DNA of 64,000 bases from Calvatia gigantea (GCA_025093985.1 JACAAK010000022.1:124001-188000); one strand, 5' to 3'; shown: positions 41,389 to 54,800, counted from the first letter of the stretch. The notes: a model not told the origin generated them from the sequence alone. Numbers and translations are program-made.

Positions 41389-44300
41389 TTAGTTTCTTTG
41401 TCTGAGTTGCTTGTTTGATGCTTTTTTGTGTTTTCTGCCCCCTCTTTTATGGGTATCCTCCAGATGCCTTTTTTGGTAGTCCCTTATGGCATCTTTCACA
41501 TTTTCTAAATTGGACTCTGCTGTCCACATATCTTCTTCATTACTGTACCCCTTCCAATGGACCAGGAATTGATAACCCCTTCCTCATTTTCACCATCTGT
41601 GGATCTCCTCTACTTTGTATTCTTCTTTATTGTTGATAATCACCAGGTCTGGTGCTGATGGCTGTTTTTGACTTGGGAACTCTGCCTGGTGCACTGGTGA
41701 CAGGAGTTGTTTGTTGAATACATCATGGATGGCCCATCTGTCTGGTAGTGCCAGCCGATATACTGCTTCTCCTATTTTTTCCTTAATAAGGAAAGGCCCA
41801 TACTGTTTTTGGCCTAGCTTCTTTGATGATTGATTGGTATGGATATTGGTGTTCTCTAACCATACTTTATCCCCTGTTTGATATGTGCTGGTGTGGGTTC
41901 TGCTACAGTTGTGTTGCTGTTTCATCTTTTCTTGGTATGTCCATAGGGCTGATGAGGCATTGTCTCAGGCAGCCTGTAGTTGTTCCAAGAATGCTGTGGC
42001 AATGGGGTTGTTCATTGTTGGCTCATTTTTGCCTTTCCATGGATTCCTTCCATAGTTTAGGAAGAATGATGTCTCCTGTATTCCTCCATGTTGCTTGTCA
42101 TTGTACTGAAATTCTGTGATGGGGAGCCATTTTGCCCAGTCATCCTGATCATAGTTGCAGTACAGGTGGATGTAGGTTTCCACTTCCCTGTTGATGCATT
42201 CAGTTTGTCCATCTGTTTGCAGATGATATGCTGTTAATAGATTTCGTTCAATGCTGAGGCCCTTGAATAACTCCTTGGTGAATTCTGATGCAAATTGAGG
42301 TCCTCGGTCACTGAGTACTTTCCTTGGTAGTCCATGTAGCTTCTATATTTCATCTCGATATATCTTTCTGATATCTTTAGATGAAGTGTCCGTGGTTGTC
42401 ACTGAGAGTCATATTATTTTTGTAAAGTAGTCCATGATGACTAGTATTGCATCCTTTCCTTGGGACTCTGGCAGTGGTCCGATCATGTCGATACTGATTT
42501 CTTTCCATGGTCCATTCAGTACTGGGAGGGGATGTAGTGGTGATTTGAGTGGCATTGTTCTTGACTTGTTTCTTTGGCAGGCTTGGCACCCTCGGATATA
42601 TCTTTTTATGTCCTTTCGTATTGATGGCCACCAGTAGTCTTGGCTGATTAGTTCGGTCATTCTGTGTTGTCCTGGGTGTCCTGCGTCTGGGATGTCATGG
42701 TACTGTTTTAGGATTTCTTCTCATAGTTTCCTGTCAGATGGGATATATGTGCTATTCTGTTTGTAAATTACTCTGCCATCTTCGGTGAGTTGGGATCCTT
42801 GCTTCTTTAGTTCAGTTAGGACTATTGTTTCTCATTGGGTTCAGCTTCGAATTCGTTTTAGGAAGTTTGGCTCAATGAATAATTCTGCTCGTAAGAGTAC
42901 TGTGCTGTCTGCGCCTTCCGTCTATAGCCAGCTTTCTCGAATCATGGTGACTAGTTTGTCTTCTTGTTCTTCTGGCATTTGGTGGATTTGAGATAGTAGG
43001 TCAGCTTTCGTGTTTGTCTTTCCTGGTACATGTCGTAGCATGAAGTCATAGTCTTGCAGCCGCAGATACCACCGTGCTTGTTGTCCGTTTAGTTTCTGTG
43101 GCTCTCGGTAATACTTCAGGTTTTCGTGGTCTGTCCAGATTTCGAATCGTTCTTCGGCATCTAAGAGGTAGTGTCTCCATTCCTTCAGGGCATGGACAAT
43201 GGCTAGCAACTCTTTGTCATATATTTTGTAGTTTCGTTCTGCTGGCGATAGGGTTCATGATGTGAAAGCAATGGGGTGCCATTTCTCTTCTTGCAGCTGT
43301 GAAAGTACCCCCCCTAATGCATAGTCTGATGCATCGACTTCTACTCGGAATTGGCCATGTCTTTGTGGTAATGTCAGGACAGGTTCTTTGGTGATACATT
43401 TCTTGAGTTGGTTGAATGAGTCTTGGTGCTCTTGTGTCCATTCCCATGTGGTTGCTCCTTTGAGTTTGTTTAGGGGTCCCACAATCGTGCTAAAGTTTTT
43501 GATGAAACGCCGATAGTAGTTTGCAAAACCCAAGAATCTTTCAACCCCTTTGGTTTTTGGGTTCAGGCCATTCCCGTACCGATTTTACCTTATCTTCTTC
43601 CATTTCGATTTGTCCATGTCCTACCCAAACTCCTAACATTGGGATTTCTTCTGCATCAAAGATACACTTGGTTCGTTTGAAGCATAAATTGTATTGGGCT
43701 GCTCATTCCAGAAATCATACTGTTTATTCCTTCAGTTGCTCTTTAGTGTCTTCTGGAATGGCAAAGTCATCCATATAGTTTACAATGTCTCCATTTTGCA
43801 AAAGGTCATGGAAGATGCTTGTCATCATTCTGGAGAACGTCCCTGGTGAGTTGCTTAGGCCAAAATACATGACTGTTGGTTCAAAGAGTCCTTCATTGGT
43901 GAGGAAGGCAGCTTTCCATTCATCTCCTTCTTTGATCCTGATGTTGTTGTATCTCCAGATGATGTCCAATTTATTGAAGTATTTTGCCTTTCTGAGCTTG
44001 TCGATTACTTCACCAATTCTTGGCAATGGTGTCTTGTCTTTGATTACCATGTTGTTTAGTCGTCTGTAGTCTTGGATTAGCCTTTTGGATCTGTCTTTCT
44101 TGGGGATGAAGAAGGTTGGTGCTACATATGGGGATTTCAATGGCCATATTTGTCCTGATTCTAAATTTTCCTTGATAAATGACTTGAGTTCATCCTGTTC
44201 TTTGATTGTCATGTTGTATGTTCCTGCACTTATTTCCTTTGGAGCATCTTTGGTTAGGACTATCTCGTGGTCCCATTCAGTTTGTTCTGGGAGCTTGTCA

Positions 44301-44850
44301 AATGTTGTTTTGTTGAACAGGTGCATGAATGGTTGTACGTAGTCTGGTAGGTCTTCTGGCTTGGTCGGGTCTGGCTCGTCTTCTTTCTCCCATAGGTCTT
44401 CCATAGTGGCTATGCTTCGTATTTTTTTGGTGATAAGAATGTTCTGGTGGGGGAATTTGCAGCCTGGCAGGCATCAGGTAAACTTGATCTCTCCGTTGTT
44501 CCAATCTACTTCCGGATTATGTTTGACTAGCCAATCATGTCCTAGGAAGACTTCTGCTCTGTCTTGTAGTTGCACGACTGAGGCTTCAATTTGTTCCTTA
44601 TGTCCCTGGATGTTGATGTTGATTGTGGCAGTCTCCATTACTCTTCCACCTTGGTTAGGTGTTCTGTCTGCATTTAGTACCAAAATTTGTTGTTCCAATT
44701 TCTGGGTAGGGAGTCTTTCTTCATCTACCAGTTTTTTGCTGATGCTGCTGGTTGTACACCCTGAGTCTATGATAGTGTTGACTGTTATCTCCTTCCTTGC
44801 CGTTTGTATTTTTCCTTTTAGATTCAGTTCACGCTTTCTTCTCTGAGGAA
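41389..44850 (-). pseudogene. Gypsy-1 pol (protease, RT, RNase H, integrase, chromodomain)
   Basis: The protease box IIDSGCTTS lies near 44770. The RT has FIPKKDRSKRLIQDYRRLNN and the YMDD box near 43765-43776. RNase H has VEVDASDYALGGVLS and WTDHENLKYY. The integrase has a zinc-finger region (YHDIPDAGHPGQHRMTEL type) and SDRGPQFASEF. A chromodomain (YQFLVHWKGYSNEEDMWTAE) lies near 41460-41580, which would steer integration to marked chromatin. Frame-breaking stops are seen at 43724-43726 and several other places. The pol stop TAA is at 41389-41391, six bases before ORF3. Confidence 0.9.
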
Positions 44851-44959
44851 TTGTGTAGAATTTGTCTGATATCCTAGATACAAGCTTTTTGACTCTCGAG
44901 GTAGCGCCTACTCAGAGTCTTTGAAAAAATCCTTCCCCTCTTCATTGGTGACTTCTTCT

Positions 44960-46023
44960 ACTCCTCAGACTTGGACCTTCTTGGGCGCAGTGCAGGTTTT
45001 GGCTATGTGTCCCTTTTTACCACAGTTATAGCATATTAACCCCTTGGGCTTTTTGCAATCCTTGGTAATGTGACCAAAAATGCCGCAATTGTAGCACTTC
45101 GGCTCTCCTTTGTCATTGAAGATGTGACACCTGCTTCCTATCTCCATGGGTTCACCCATTCCTCCATAGGTGGTACTGGTGTTCGTTTTCCTGTCTCCTC
45201 AGTATTCAGATGCTTCATATCCTTGTCCGACAGACAATATGGCTTCCTTCCATTCCGCATATGTGTCTGGCCTAGTGGAAGGTGGATAGCCTGTGATTGT
45301 GTGTATGATATCCTGTTGGGCATTCTTCCTAAGTAGGAACATGGCATGCTTGCTATCGGTTTTGGCTTTGTTTTTCAGTACTTCGAATTCGATTAGGTAG
45401 TCAGCAGTGTTTCAGTTTCCTTGTTTGAATTTTTCAATCTGCCATTCCACTTTGCTGTTTGAGGCGTCATCTGAGAAGGTCTTTCTAAATTCCTCAGAGA
45501 AGACCTTCCAGTCTACTGAGTCTTCGGATTCCAGGATGGCTGGTGCTCTCATAGCTGTATATACTCCTACAGTTCCTCCTCACAGTCTGGCTAGAACTGC
45601 TATAGCTTTATCGTCTGCTGAGACTATCTTGTTGAACTTCATGAAGAGTGTCATTGCTCTCCACCAGTCGTCGAACTTGGTGTGGGTGCCATTGAAAAAT
45701 CCCGGGTCTGGCACTAGGCCTTTCCCACTGGGTGTTGTTGCAGGCACTACTGCGTTATCGGTTATATTGGAGTCAGTTTCTGATTCTGTTTCATCTGAGC
45801 TTGATTCATCTGATTTCTCCTGGTGGGCTATCTCTTCCTCTGCTAGGTTGAGTTTGTTTAGAAGTTCTGATAACACTTCTTCTTCTGCTGGGTTTATTCT
45901 GGGTTCGTCGTGTGTTTCTTCAGGTACTTTGGGGTTCCCTGTTTCTTCTTTGTCTGAAGTTTCGGATTCATCATCAGTGACTTCGAGATTTGGCTCTCTG
46001 TATTCGTCTAGGTTCGAGCTCAT
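44960..46023 (-). pseudogene. Gypsy-1 gag
   Basis: ATG at 46023 opens an acidic, Ser/Glu/Asp-rich N-terminus (DDESETSDKEETG), followed by a capsid-like part (FFNGTHTKFDDWWRAMTLF, VFSEEFRKTFSDD). Two CCHC knuckles lie near 44975-45060: CYNCGIFGHITKDC and CYNCGKKGHIAKTC. Stops near 45580 and further on break the frame. Gag forms the particle and the knuckles bind RNA. Confidence 0.85.
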
Positions 46024-46103
46024 ATACTAGCTCCTCGGTTGCTCCTGTTCAGGCCTGTTTCAGCCTACTCCTTTGCAAGGTGAGGTGGGGACACTTAACC
46101 AAA

Positions 46104-46411
46104 TGTTACGACCTTAGTCTGAGTAAACCTCAGATTGCAACTTAGGCTAAGACTTGAGGGTGAATAAGGGGAGAGAAACTAGGTGGTTAAGCATACCGAA
46201 TACAGGAGTATGTATGTATGCTTAAATACAGAAGGAACATCTAGTTGAATGGATGGAGATAACTACATGAAATGTCCGATAACTATGGCATAGTAGTTAT
46301 GAGTCAGAGCTCAGGGATCACACAGGTAGGAATAACTGAAACAGGTACATGACTAGGAGGGAATGCAGACAAGTACAGAGCTGATACGAGAATAGACTAG
46401 AGTTTACAACA
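46104..46411 (-). repeat. Gypsy-1 5' LTR
   Basis: It is 308 bp, paired with 40067-40374. The element reads leftward from here into gag. Confidence 0.95.
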
Positions 46412-48477
46412 GCCCTCCATCCTCCCCTGAAGTCTCACCACCTTCTACTTCATCTATCTCATCTCCTGGACCTTCCTAGATACTCCCACTTCTTGAAGAT
46501 GAGGGGGGTGATGTAGACTACCTGCCTGAGTCGCCCCAGCCCACTCCAGACACTCCTGAGGCTCCCAAAGTGCCATTAGTCCATCCACTTCCTCTTCAAG
46601 AAGGACCCTGCAAAGATAGCATCATCTCATCACCATCTCAGCTTCAGCCCCCACAAGTCCACAGTCCTGAGCCTTCAGAGCCTCCTGTGACACCTCCTAC
46701 AGCTCCTGTACAGCTCTTCAGCACTCCTTCCAGTGTTCCACCAGTAATTGAGCCCCCACACCTTCCTAGGTGCTCAAATCACACCAGAAAACTGCCAGGA
46801 GAGTGGTGGAGGATCAAGCTGTCTCCTGAGCCCGAGGAGGACAATTTAGACAACCAGGAAGCTGCCTATTGGGCTGACAGTGGATATCAAGAGGTAGAGT
46901 TTGCTGACACTGTTTCTGGGCCTGATCCTCACACCTATAAGGTTGCTATGAGGTCCCCTGATGTCCAGGACTGGACTAGAGCCTGTGATGATAAAATCTT
47001 CACCCTGGAGTCCAACAACACCTGGGAACTGGTTGAGCTACCTCCTGGAAAGAAGCTGGTCAACTCTGGATGAGTTTTCAAGGTCAAGCACAATCCTGAT
47101 GGCTCTGTAGAGCACCACAAAGCCTGCTTAGTTGCTAAGGACTATTTTCAGCACCCTGGCTATGATTATACTGAGGTTTTTGTCCCTACATTTCATCCTG
47201 CATTCCTTAGACTCATTATAGCCTTGGCTGCAAGAGAGGGCTTCAAAATGCACTCCATTGACATCTCCTCTGCTTTCACCTATGGGGACCTCAATGAAGA
47301 GATCTACATGGCCCAGCCTGAAGGATATCACCAAGGTGGCCCAAACCATGTCTGTAAGCTCACCAAATCACTCTATGGCCTTAAATAGGCAGCTAGGCAG
47401 TGGAATAAGAAGCTACACAGTGTCATGACCTCTATGGGCTACTCAAGACTCAGATCTGACAACTCCCTCTACATCTATTCCAAGGGATCAGTCAAGGTGA
47501 TTGTCCCAGTCTTCATTGATGATATCACTCTGGTATCAAGGGATGACTCTGCCATGGACTTGGCTGTCCAGGAACTGTCTAAACACTTCAAACTGCAAGA
47601 TCTTGGTGCTACAAGCTGGTTACTGGCTATACAGGTGAAGCAAGACACTCCCAATCGCTCTATTTCACTCTCCCAGGCTCAGTATGTCAGGGAACTGCTA
47701 GAGCACTTCAAAATGGATGATTGTAACGCTGTGAAGACCCCTCTACCACCAGGACTTGAGCTCTCTGACAATCAGCCCACTTCTGAGGAGCAAGAAGCCA
47801 TGAAATCCATTCCCTATCTCTCTGCTGTGGGTTCTCTGCAGTATCTCACCACCATGACTCATCCAGACATTGCTTACTCTGTGTCCTACCTTGGGAGGTT
47901 CAATCACAACCCATCTCCAAGGCACTGGGCTGCTGTAAAGCATTTATTTCACTATCTGAAGGAAACTGTGGACTACAAGCTTGTCTACAAGGGTAATGAC
48001 AACCCAGAGCTGTTCCAGACCTTCTCTGATGCTTCCCATAGCTCCTGCAAGGCCACAGGATGTGCTACAGGTGGATATGTGACTCTAGTGAGTGGTGGGG
48101 CTGTAGGATGGTGCTCAAAGTGCCAGCCTTTTGTGACTCTGTCCTCTACCGAGGCTGAGTATGTTGCTGCAGTTGAGGGTGGCAAGGAGATCATGTGGAT
48201 AAGGAACAACCTGACAGAGTTTGGCTATCCCCCTTCTCTTTCTTTGACACTCTACATTGACAACAAGTCAGGAATCTGTGTGGCAAAGAACCCAGAGCAC
48301 CATGGACAGATGAAGCACCTGGACTTGAGGTTCTTCTGGCTTCAAGATGCTGTTGCTAATAAAGTGATCAATCCAGTGTATGTGTCCACTGACCAACAAC
48401 TTGCTGATATCCTCACAAAGACTGTATACCCCAAGACTGTGAACTTTGCTGTTCCCTTGCTTGGACTCACTCTGTGA
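46412..48477 (+). pseudogene. Copia-E linker, RT and RNase H
   Basis: This continues the Copia-E frame after Gypsy-1. A Pro/Ser-rich linker runs to about 46770, then GEWWRIKL. In the RT, WVFKVK has its Trp as TGA (47071-47073) and GLKQAARQ has its Gln as TAG (near 47386). The catalytic box FIDD is at 47512-47523. RNase H follows with FSDASH, LSSTEAEY and ADILTK, ending at TGA 48475-48477. From 47425 the frame is open for 350 codons. Stops are of C-to-T or G-to-A type. Confidence 0.9.
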
Positions 48478-48516
48478 TAACTCCCCTCTCCATGGACTGC
48501 TTAGATCAGGGGGGTG

Positions 48517-48758
48517 TGTTAGATGTGGTCTCATCAGTCCTATAGATAGATTTGGACTTATCACTGATGGAGTTTTGGTCAGGTGATGAGTCATATGAGA
48601 CAGGTGGACTTGTAGCTTCCTGTGGACACTTTGAGAGCCTTTAGTCTCTTACAGTTGTCCACAGTAATTGTGGATTATCTCCTCCAATACCCAATCAATA
48701 GACTTTGTTCCACTACTGTTAAGACTGTCTCAACATCCCTCACGTGCACCTCTTTACA
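48517..48758 (+). repeat. Copia-E 3' LTR (type B)
   Basis: It is 242 bp, TGTTAGATG...TCTTTACA, preceded by the polypurine tract CAGGGGGGTG (near 48507-48516). The right flank AGACA (48759-48763) begins Gypsy-4. It is homologous to the LTR split by L3 (14086-14218 and 19064-19235). Confidence 0.85.
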
Positions 48759-50372
48759 AGACATCCATGGAATGAATAATATTGAATGCTACACCTATCT
48801 GGATGAAGACTTTGATCCACTTGCAGTAAAAGTCTTTAAAGCCATCATTCATTCTGAGGAACCCAAACTCTCAATTGACAAACTCAAACTCTACCTGGAA
48901 AACGTCGATTTCGATGAATTTCACCTAGAACACAAACTCTATGAAATTACTCAAACCCCACATGAACTTGAAATCAACACAAAAATCACCCAGGCTATGA
49001 GCCTTGCACAAAAATCAACCCCAAAAGTCAATACAAAATTACCCAACAAATACCAGAAATTTGCATCCCTATTCGACACCAAGAAATCAGAACAATTTCC
49101 CCCTACTAGACCATATGATCACAAGATCAAACTCCTAGACAGCTTTAAGCCAGAACTAGGAAAAACATATCCCCTATCATCCCTTGAAACCAAGGAACTC
49201 AAGAAGTTCATACATGAAAACCTCCGAAAAGGATATATCTGAGAATCTGAATCTCCTATGGCCTCATCTTTCTTTTTTGTAGGAAAGAAGGATGGAAAAC
49301 TCTGACCATGTCAGGACTACTGTTATCTGAATAAACACACCAAGAAGAATGCATACCCCATTCCCATGATAATGACCATTATGGATAAACTTCAAGGAGC
49401 AAAATTATTCACCAAAATGGACATCCAACTTGGATACAATAACATCTGGATTTGAGAGGGAGATCAATGGAAAGCTGCCTTCAAGACTCCAATTGGGCTT
49501 TATAAACTAAACATCATGTTCTTTGGAATGTGCAACTCCCCTGCCACCTTCCAAAAAATGATGGATACAATATTCACTAAAATGCTAGATAGAGGAGGAA
49601 TCATAATCTACATGGATGACATCCTAATCTATGCAAAAACCCAGGAAGAAATGGATCACCTTACCCTGGAGGCACTCCAGATTCTGAAAGACAATGACCT
49701 ATACCTAAAACTAGAAAAATGCAAATTCAACAAAACCCATCTGGAATATCTCAGCATAATAATCTCCCCTAACAAGATCAAAATGGACAATACTAAACTC
49801 CATGGAATAGAAGAATGGCCCTTATCCCACACTACCCACAATGTCAGAAAATTTATGGGATTTTGCAACTTCTACCAAAAATTCATACATTACTATGCTG
49901 ACATCTCCTGACCACTTAATACCCTTCTGTCCAAGACAAAGAAATTTGAATGGGAAATCAAGGCAAATGAAGCCTTCAACTGATTAAAATCCAAATTCAT
50001 GAAGAAACCTGTTTTGCTAATGCCAGACCAAACAAAACCCTTCTTTATCAAAACAGACACCTCAAAATATGCACTAGGAGCTGTCTTATCACAACAGGAC
50101 ACAAATGGAAACTACCATCCAGTAGCCTTCCTATCCAAAGCATTCAACCCCACCTAATGCAACTATGAAATACATGACAGGGAGCTCCTTGCCATAATCA
50201 CTGCACTAGAAGAATGGCGGCACTATCTAAAAGGAGCCCAACATCAGGTAAGCATGTGAACCGATCACAAAAATCTCACCTTTTGGAGGAAACCCCAAAA
50301 TATCTCCAGAAGACAAGCCCGATGGCTCGGATTCCTTGCACATTTCAACTTTGCAATTGAACATGTCCCAGG
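48759..50372 (+). pseudogene. Gypsy-4 pol fragment (RT, RNase H), old AT-rich Ty3 element
   Basis: One frame runs from the Copia-E LTR to the Copia-D insertion: a pre-RT region (KLPNKYQKFASLFDTKK), then RT with SPMASSFFFVGKKDGKL, MFFGMCNSPATFQKMMDTIF and YMDD at 49609-49620, and RNase H with FFIKTDTSKYALGAVLSQ. Stops replace Arg or Trp codons: TGA at 49240, near 49294, near 49454, near 49909 and in the M-stop-TDHK motif near 50257. The family is distinct from Gypsy-1 to -3. It continues after Copia-D at 57186. Confidence 0.85.
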
Positions 50373-50782
50373 TGTTGAATCTCGATCCGTACCACTACAT
50401 TGGTTCAGTCTATTTATAGCTGAAACGGCTTCTTGAGTACTTCACTCTTGAAGAGAGATAACGAACAATGTACTAGACCGCACTCTAGGTTGCAGGTCAT
50501 GGTCTATTAAATAGAACAATGTACGCAGTATGCTCTGTATATGCTACTGGCAGATAAGACCTCACCTGTATTAGGTAGAACGGCGCACAGACCAGAGACA
50601 TTAGATATATAAGACCTATGTAGTATGCGTACATTCCTTAGACAATCCAGTCTACTCTTCTGCCCATCATACCTCTAAGATATCCACTAGCAACTGTCTA
50701 TAACCAATACCTCAACAAACCCAGTGAGTACGACTCCCCTCCGCCACTAGCGTAGAGCTACCGTGGTGTACTCGTCTTAACA
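50373..50782 (+). repeat. Copia-D 5' LTR
   Basis: It is 410 bp, TGTTGAATC...CTTAACA. It differs from the 3' LTR at CTCGATCC/CTCAATCC and ACATTGG/ACGTTGG. It contains the candidate TATA box listed separately. Confidence 0.95.
50605..50612 (+). promoter_or_regulatory. Candidate TATA box in the Copia-D LTR
   Basis: ATATATAA in the context TTAGATATATAAGACC lies about 175 bp before the LTR end. The Copia-C LTR has TATATATA in the same context. The position suits a Pol II core promoter, but transcription start is not known. Confidence 0.4.
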
Positions 50783-50909
50783 GGTTATGGGCCCCGACCG
50801 CCGCTCACTCAGACCGCGTTTGCAACGCTGGTAGAGTGTAGGAGGCTACGGTCGTACGCAACCTGGGAGACGGTGGTCCTTTGGTCCATTTGATCCCTGT
50901 GTCTGCCCC
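50783..50909 (+). promoter_or_regulatory. Copia-D primer-binding site and leader
   Basis: GGTTATGGGCCCC (50783-50795) follows the LTR directly and is complementary to the initiator tRNA-Met anticodon stem. The 127-base leader reaches the ORF start at 50910 and is closely matched in Copia-C. Confidence 0.7.
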
Positions 50910-51830
50910 ATGTTGCGACGCGTGCATCACGCACTGCAGTCCTACATGATGCTAACGCGTGTTTACCCTATCTTAGATATGTCTAAACCGGCCCCTGCTC
51001 CGCAGGGCTTTGTTCAAACCCCTAGCGGGCAGCTTCCCGTCCTTACTGGGACGGGTAACTACACCATTTGGTCTCTTCGCCTTCGGTCTGCACTTATGTG
51101 CATCTCCTTAAACGATTGCTCCTGGACCGGATGGGACTTCTCTGGAGCCTTGGACGAACCCGTCCAATACGAGCAGGCTTACGGGCCTGAGCACCCTGCT
51201 ACCCCGGCGACTAGCACTTCGCCGGCACGTCCCGCACGACCAGGAACCCCAATTCCTGCGACTGCTGAGGAGCGCCGCAGTGTTGGTATGGCCAACAACC
51301 TCCGAATGCGTGCCCTTGGGTTGATTGAGGCAACTCTCCCCAATAGCATGTTAAAGCATTCCGCCCGGGATGCTCGCGCACTCTGGTCTCAGTTGCAGGG
51401 CCAATACGGCCTTCCTGGACCAGCTCAGGTCTACAATGAGTTCATTCGCGCAATAACGTTTGAGCTCCCTCTCGGTGGTGATCCCTCGCTCAAGATGAGC
51501 GAGCTCCAGCAGATCTTCGGGCAGCTTGACGCCATGGATAGTGGCATCGCCCCGGAGATCGAGACGATGATCCTTCTCCACTCCCTCCACCCGTCTTTGA
51601 GCCACGTTGCTCAGACGCTCCTTACCTCGAACACGTCGCTCCATGAGCTGACGTGGGATAAGGCCCGAAGCGGCATCATTGCCGCTTACGCCTCCAACCA
51701 GACCGCCCACGCGCAACGAGCGCGCTTCACTCCACGACAAGGAGGTGGGCAGCAGCAGCAGCAGCAGCGCCAGCAGCAAGGCGGGCAGCGACCGCAAGGT
51801 CAGCAGCAGCCTTCGGGGTCTAAAAAGCCC

Positions 51831-51862
<32 letters not shown>

Positions 51863-54800
51863 GAAGCCATCTGGAGGAGAAGGCGACGGCGAGAAGAAAC
51901 GCCGATGGCGCCCTCGAGGAAAGGGGAAAGGAAAGGGAAAGGAGGGAGGTGCGCAAGGCAACGCCGCCACCTCTTCCGGCTACGTACAGGACGTGGACTT
52001 CGTGTCGCAGGCACAAACCGTGCCGCCACCATCCACCCGTTCCCTCGTAGAAGCAACGCGTCGAGCCAAACAAACTCCCGTTGCATCTAGCTCTGCAGCC
52101 ACCGGCAGCAATGCCACTCCGCTCGCGTCGCGCATCACTGCGCCCGAGCCCGAAGCTCGTCGCAAACCTTCGGTGAAAGCCAAGGTTACCGCCTTGAAGA
52201 ATTGGGACAAACGTCTCGATTCAATTTCATCGTCGGGCGAGAGTTCGGAGGAGATGTGGAAGCGGTTTGACGAAATGGATGTCGATAATAATCCATCCAC
52301 CGTCACGAGGGAGGAAGACGAGATCGCATGGCCGGCACCTGTGTATAACAAGCCGGCGATTATCAAGAAACCCAAGCCGCTCAAGAAGAAGCAGGCACCG
52401 AAGGTAATCGAGTCTGTCCTCGAGTCGGTCTTAGACGACAACGACTCGGACACCGACTACGGTTCCGACGGAGGGTGTGGGTCAGTACCTTCAACTGACT
52501 ATTATTCTTGTTCTGACGCAGAAGAGGATGTGCAGCCCCATCAACGGATGGGACGGAACGATACAGACGCAGGGACTGTCCGCCTCGGAGCGGGACGCCC
52601 TGGAGATTCCGAGGTTGAGCTGGGACGACCAGGTGGCCGCCGAAGAGAGCGGGGCACCTATGCAGATGTAGCACGTCGTCCACCTCCTGTAGGGACTCGT
52701 CGTAGACACCGCTGTACGGACTTCTTAAACTGCAATGTATGCTGGAAGCGCGCCCAAGGCGCTTCCCCTTCTGCTTATTCCGCTGGTATAACTAAGCTGG
52801 AAAGTAAGATGAACGCTACATATACCGTGAATAATCACGAGTATTCAGACAAGTTAAGGTCAGAACTCCACGAAGAGCACGAGGATCTTAATCAGATCAT
52901 CACATATCACATTTGTGATTTGTCTCAGTGCCAAAAGTGTCGAGAAGAAGGGAATAAACATTCTGTGAATAACGCAGACTGGCTCCTTGATTCTGGAGCA
53001 TCGTACCATGTCACCGGTTATCTCTCTGATTTTGCAGAGGTAAAGATGGGCCATTTCGGGCTTATACAAGCCGCTGGCAACCGGATTTATGAAATGACAG
53101 GACGAGGGTCTGTGATTTTCCAGCATGACGTGACAGACAAGGGAAAGTCCAAGAGCGCTACTTCGTGTATTGCGCCGGTCTTTTACATCAAAGAAATCAC
53201 AGAACGGTTAATGTCCTCAGGCCAGATTCTTCGGAACGGCTACGTTTTAGAGGCAACCGTGAAAGGAACCACCATCCGTGATAAATCAGGAGGAGCTGTA
53301 TTATCCGCCTGGCCTCATCGTTTGTTCAAAAACAACGTACATACGGTGCACACGTATGTCTTGCAAAATAGCAAGGAGAAACCAGTTGCGTTGACATTAC
53401 GCCAACTTGATTACATCGACTGGCATCGTCGAATGGGACATCCTTCGGATCGCGCGCTCTCCGAGCTTCCAAAGCACGTTGAGGGCATCGCGTCGATTCC
53501 CGCGCCATCTACTCGGAAAGGCATTTGCGACGGCTGTGCCAAGGGGAAAATGCATAATAACCCCTTCCCGATTAACTCCAAGCGAGCCACCGCAGTCTTT
53601 GAGCTATGTCACTCAGACTTGCTGGAACTGCCCGTCATTAGTTACCATAAATATAAATGGGCAATGACGTTCCTTGATGACTTTTCTTCTCACACGCATG
53701 TAGTCCTCCTTCGAAAGAAGTCCGAGGCTTCTGAGAAGCTTATTCAGCTAATCAGCGCGTTAGAGAACCTCTCCGGAATGCGAGTTAAACGACTCCGCAC
53801 CGATAATGGAGGAGAATATGTCAATGAAAGGTTGTTAGCAGGACTCGCGGCGCGTGGAATTACCCACGAGACCACTGCTCCCTATGCACATCAGCAGAAT
53901 GGGAGAGCAGAGCGACTGAACCGCACCCTACACGAGAAAGCCCAAGCTATAAGGCTACAGGCATGTCTACCTGACTCGTGGTGGGAATTTGCGTTGAACA
54001 CAGCTGTGCATTTATATAATCGCACGCCAGTCCAGCGTCTTCAGTGGAAGACACCTTTTGAGTGTTATTCGAGGGAAAAGCCAAATTTGTCCCATATCCG
54101 TGTGTTTGGATGCGGCGCGTATGTATATCTACCCGATGAGATCCGCCCAAACAAATTGTCCGCAAAATCCGAGATGATGATCTTTCTTGGATACAAAGGC
54201 AGTAAAAATTACGTCTTTATGCGGCACACGGCAGGCAATGTGATTTTTATATCACCAAATGCCTTGTTCGACGAGGGATTTTTCCCTAAATGCCCTGATT
54301 CAGTGCCGGATAGCAGTAACCGGCCAAATCACGGAGGAGAGAGAAATCTGCCTAGACCAGGATTAGAGAATGAACCACCTATTCCGCCATCTTCAGATGA
54401 CGCTGGAATTGTTCCACCTCCACCTGATCATCCAGTTTCATTGCCTCCAGTTTCTCCACCATTCAAACCGAAACATTCTCCGCCTTCACCTCCTTTACCC
54501 CGGCGAGAGTCTACTCCGCCGGACAGCATAGATTCACGACGGCCATCACCTGGCAATACGCCACCTTGGGTTCCCCCACCTGAGTCGCCACCTTCGCGTG
54601 GAACGACCGTTGAGGAGGAGCCTGATGTACGTGATAATTGGCATGTGGATAGAGATGTATGGGATACCGAGAACGAGGAATTCCCAATCCCTGTTCCCAA
54701 ACGTCGTGCTGTCGGTTCTGATCAGGTAGAGCCGCGTCGTTCTGAACGACAAGGCAGGCCTCCTGTTAGACCAGGTAATACATACGGAGAAAATAGGCAT

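Larger units (their letters stand above)
40067..46411 (-). mobile_element. Gypsy-1: complete but decayed chromodomain Ty3/gypsy element
   Basis: LTRs of 308 bp (40067-40374, 46104-46411) and the target duplication GCCCT (40062-40066, 46412-46416) define it. On the minus strand the order is LTR, gag, protease-RT-RNase H-integrase-chromodomain, ORF3, LTR. The LTRs differ at about 18 positions, all transitions by my count, so it is much older than Copia-C or Copia-D. A candidate primer site TGGTTAAGTGTCC starts two bases inside the 5' LTR (near 46101). Confidence 0.95.

Noticed and set aside
51351..52073. 240-codon minus-strand frame opposite Copia-D gag
   Set aside because: It is the complement of a CAG-rich coding stretch (poly-Leu/Ala from poly-Gln codons); the plus frame has clear gag-pol homology.
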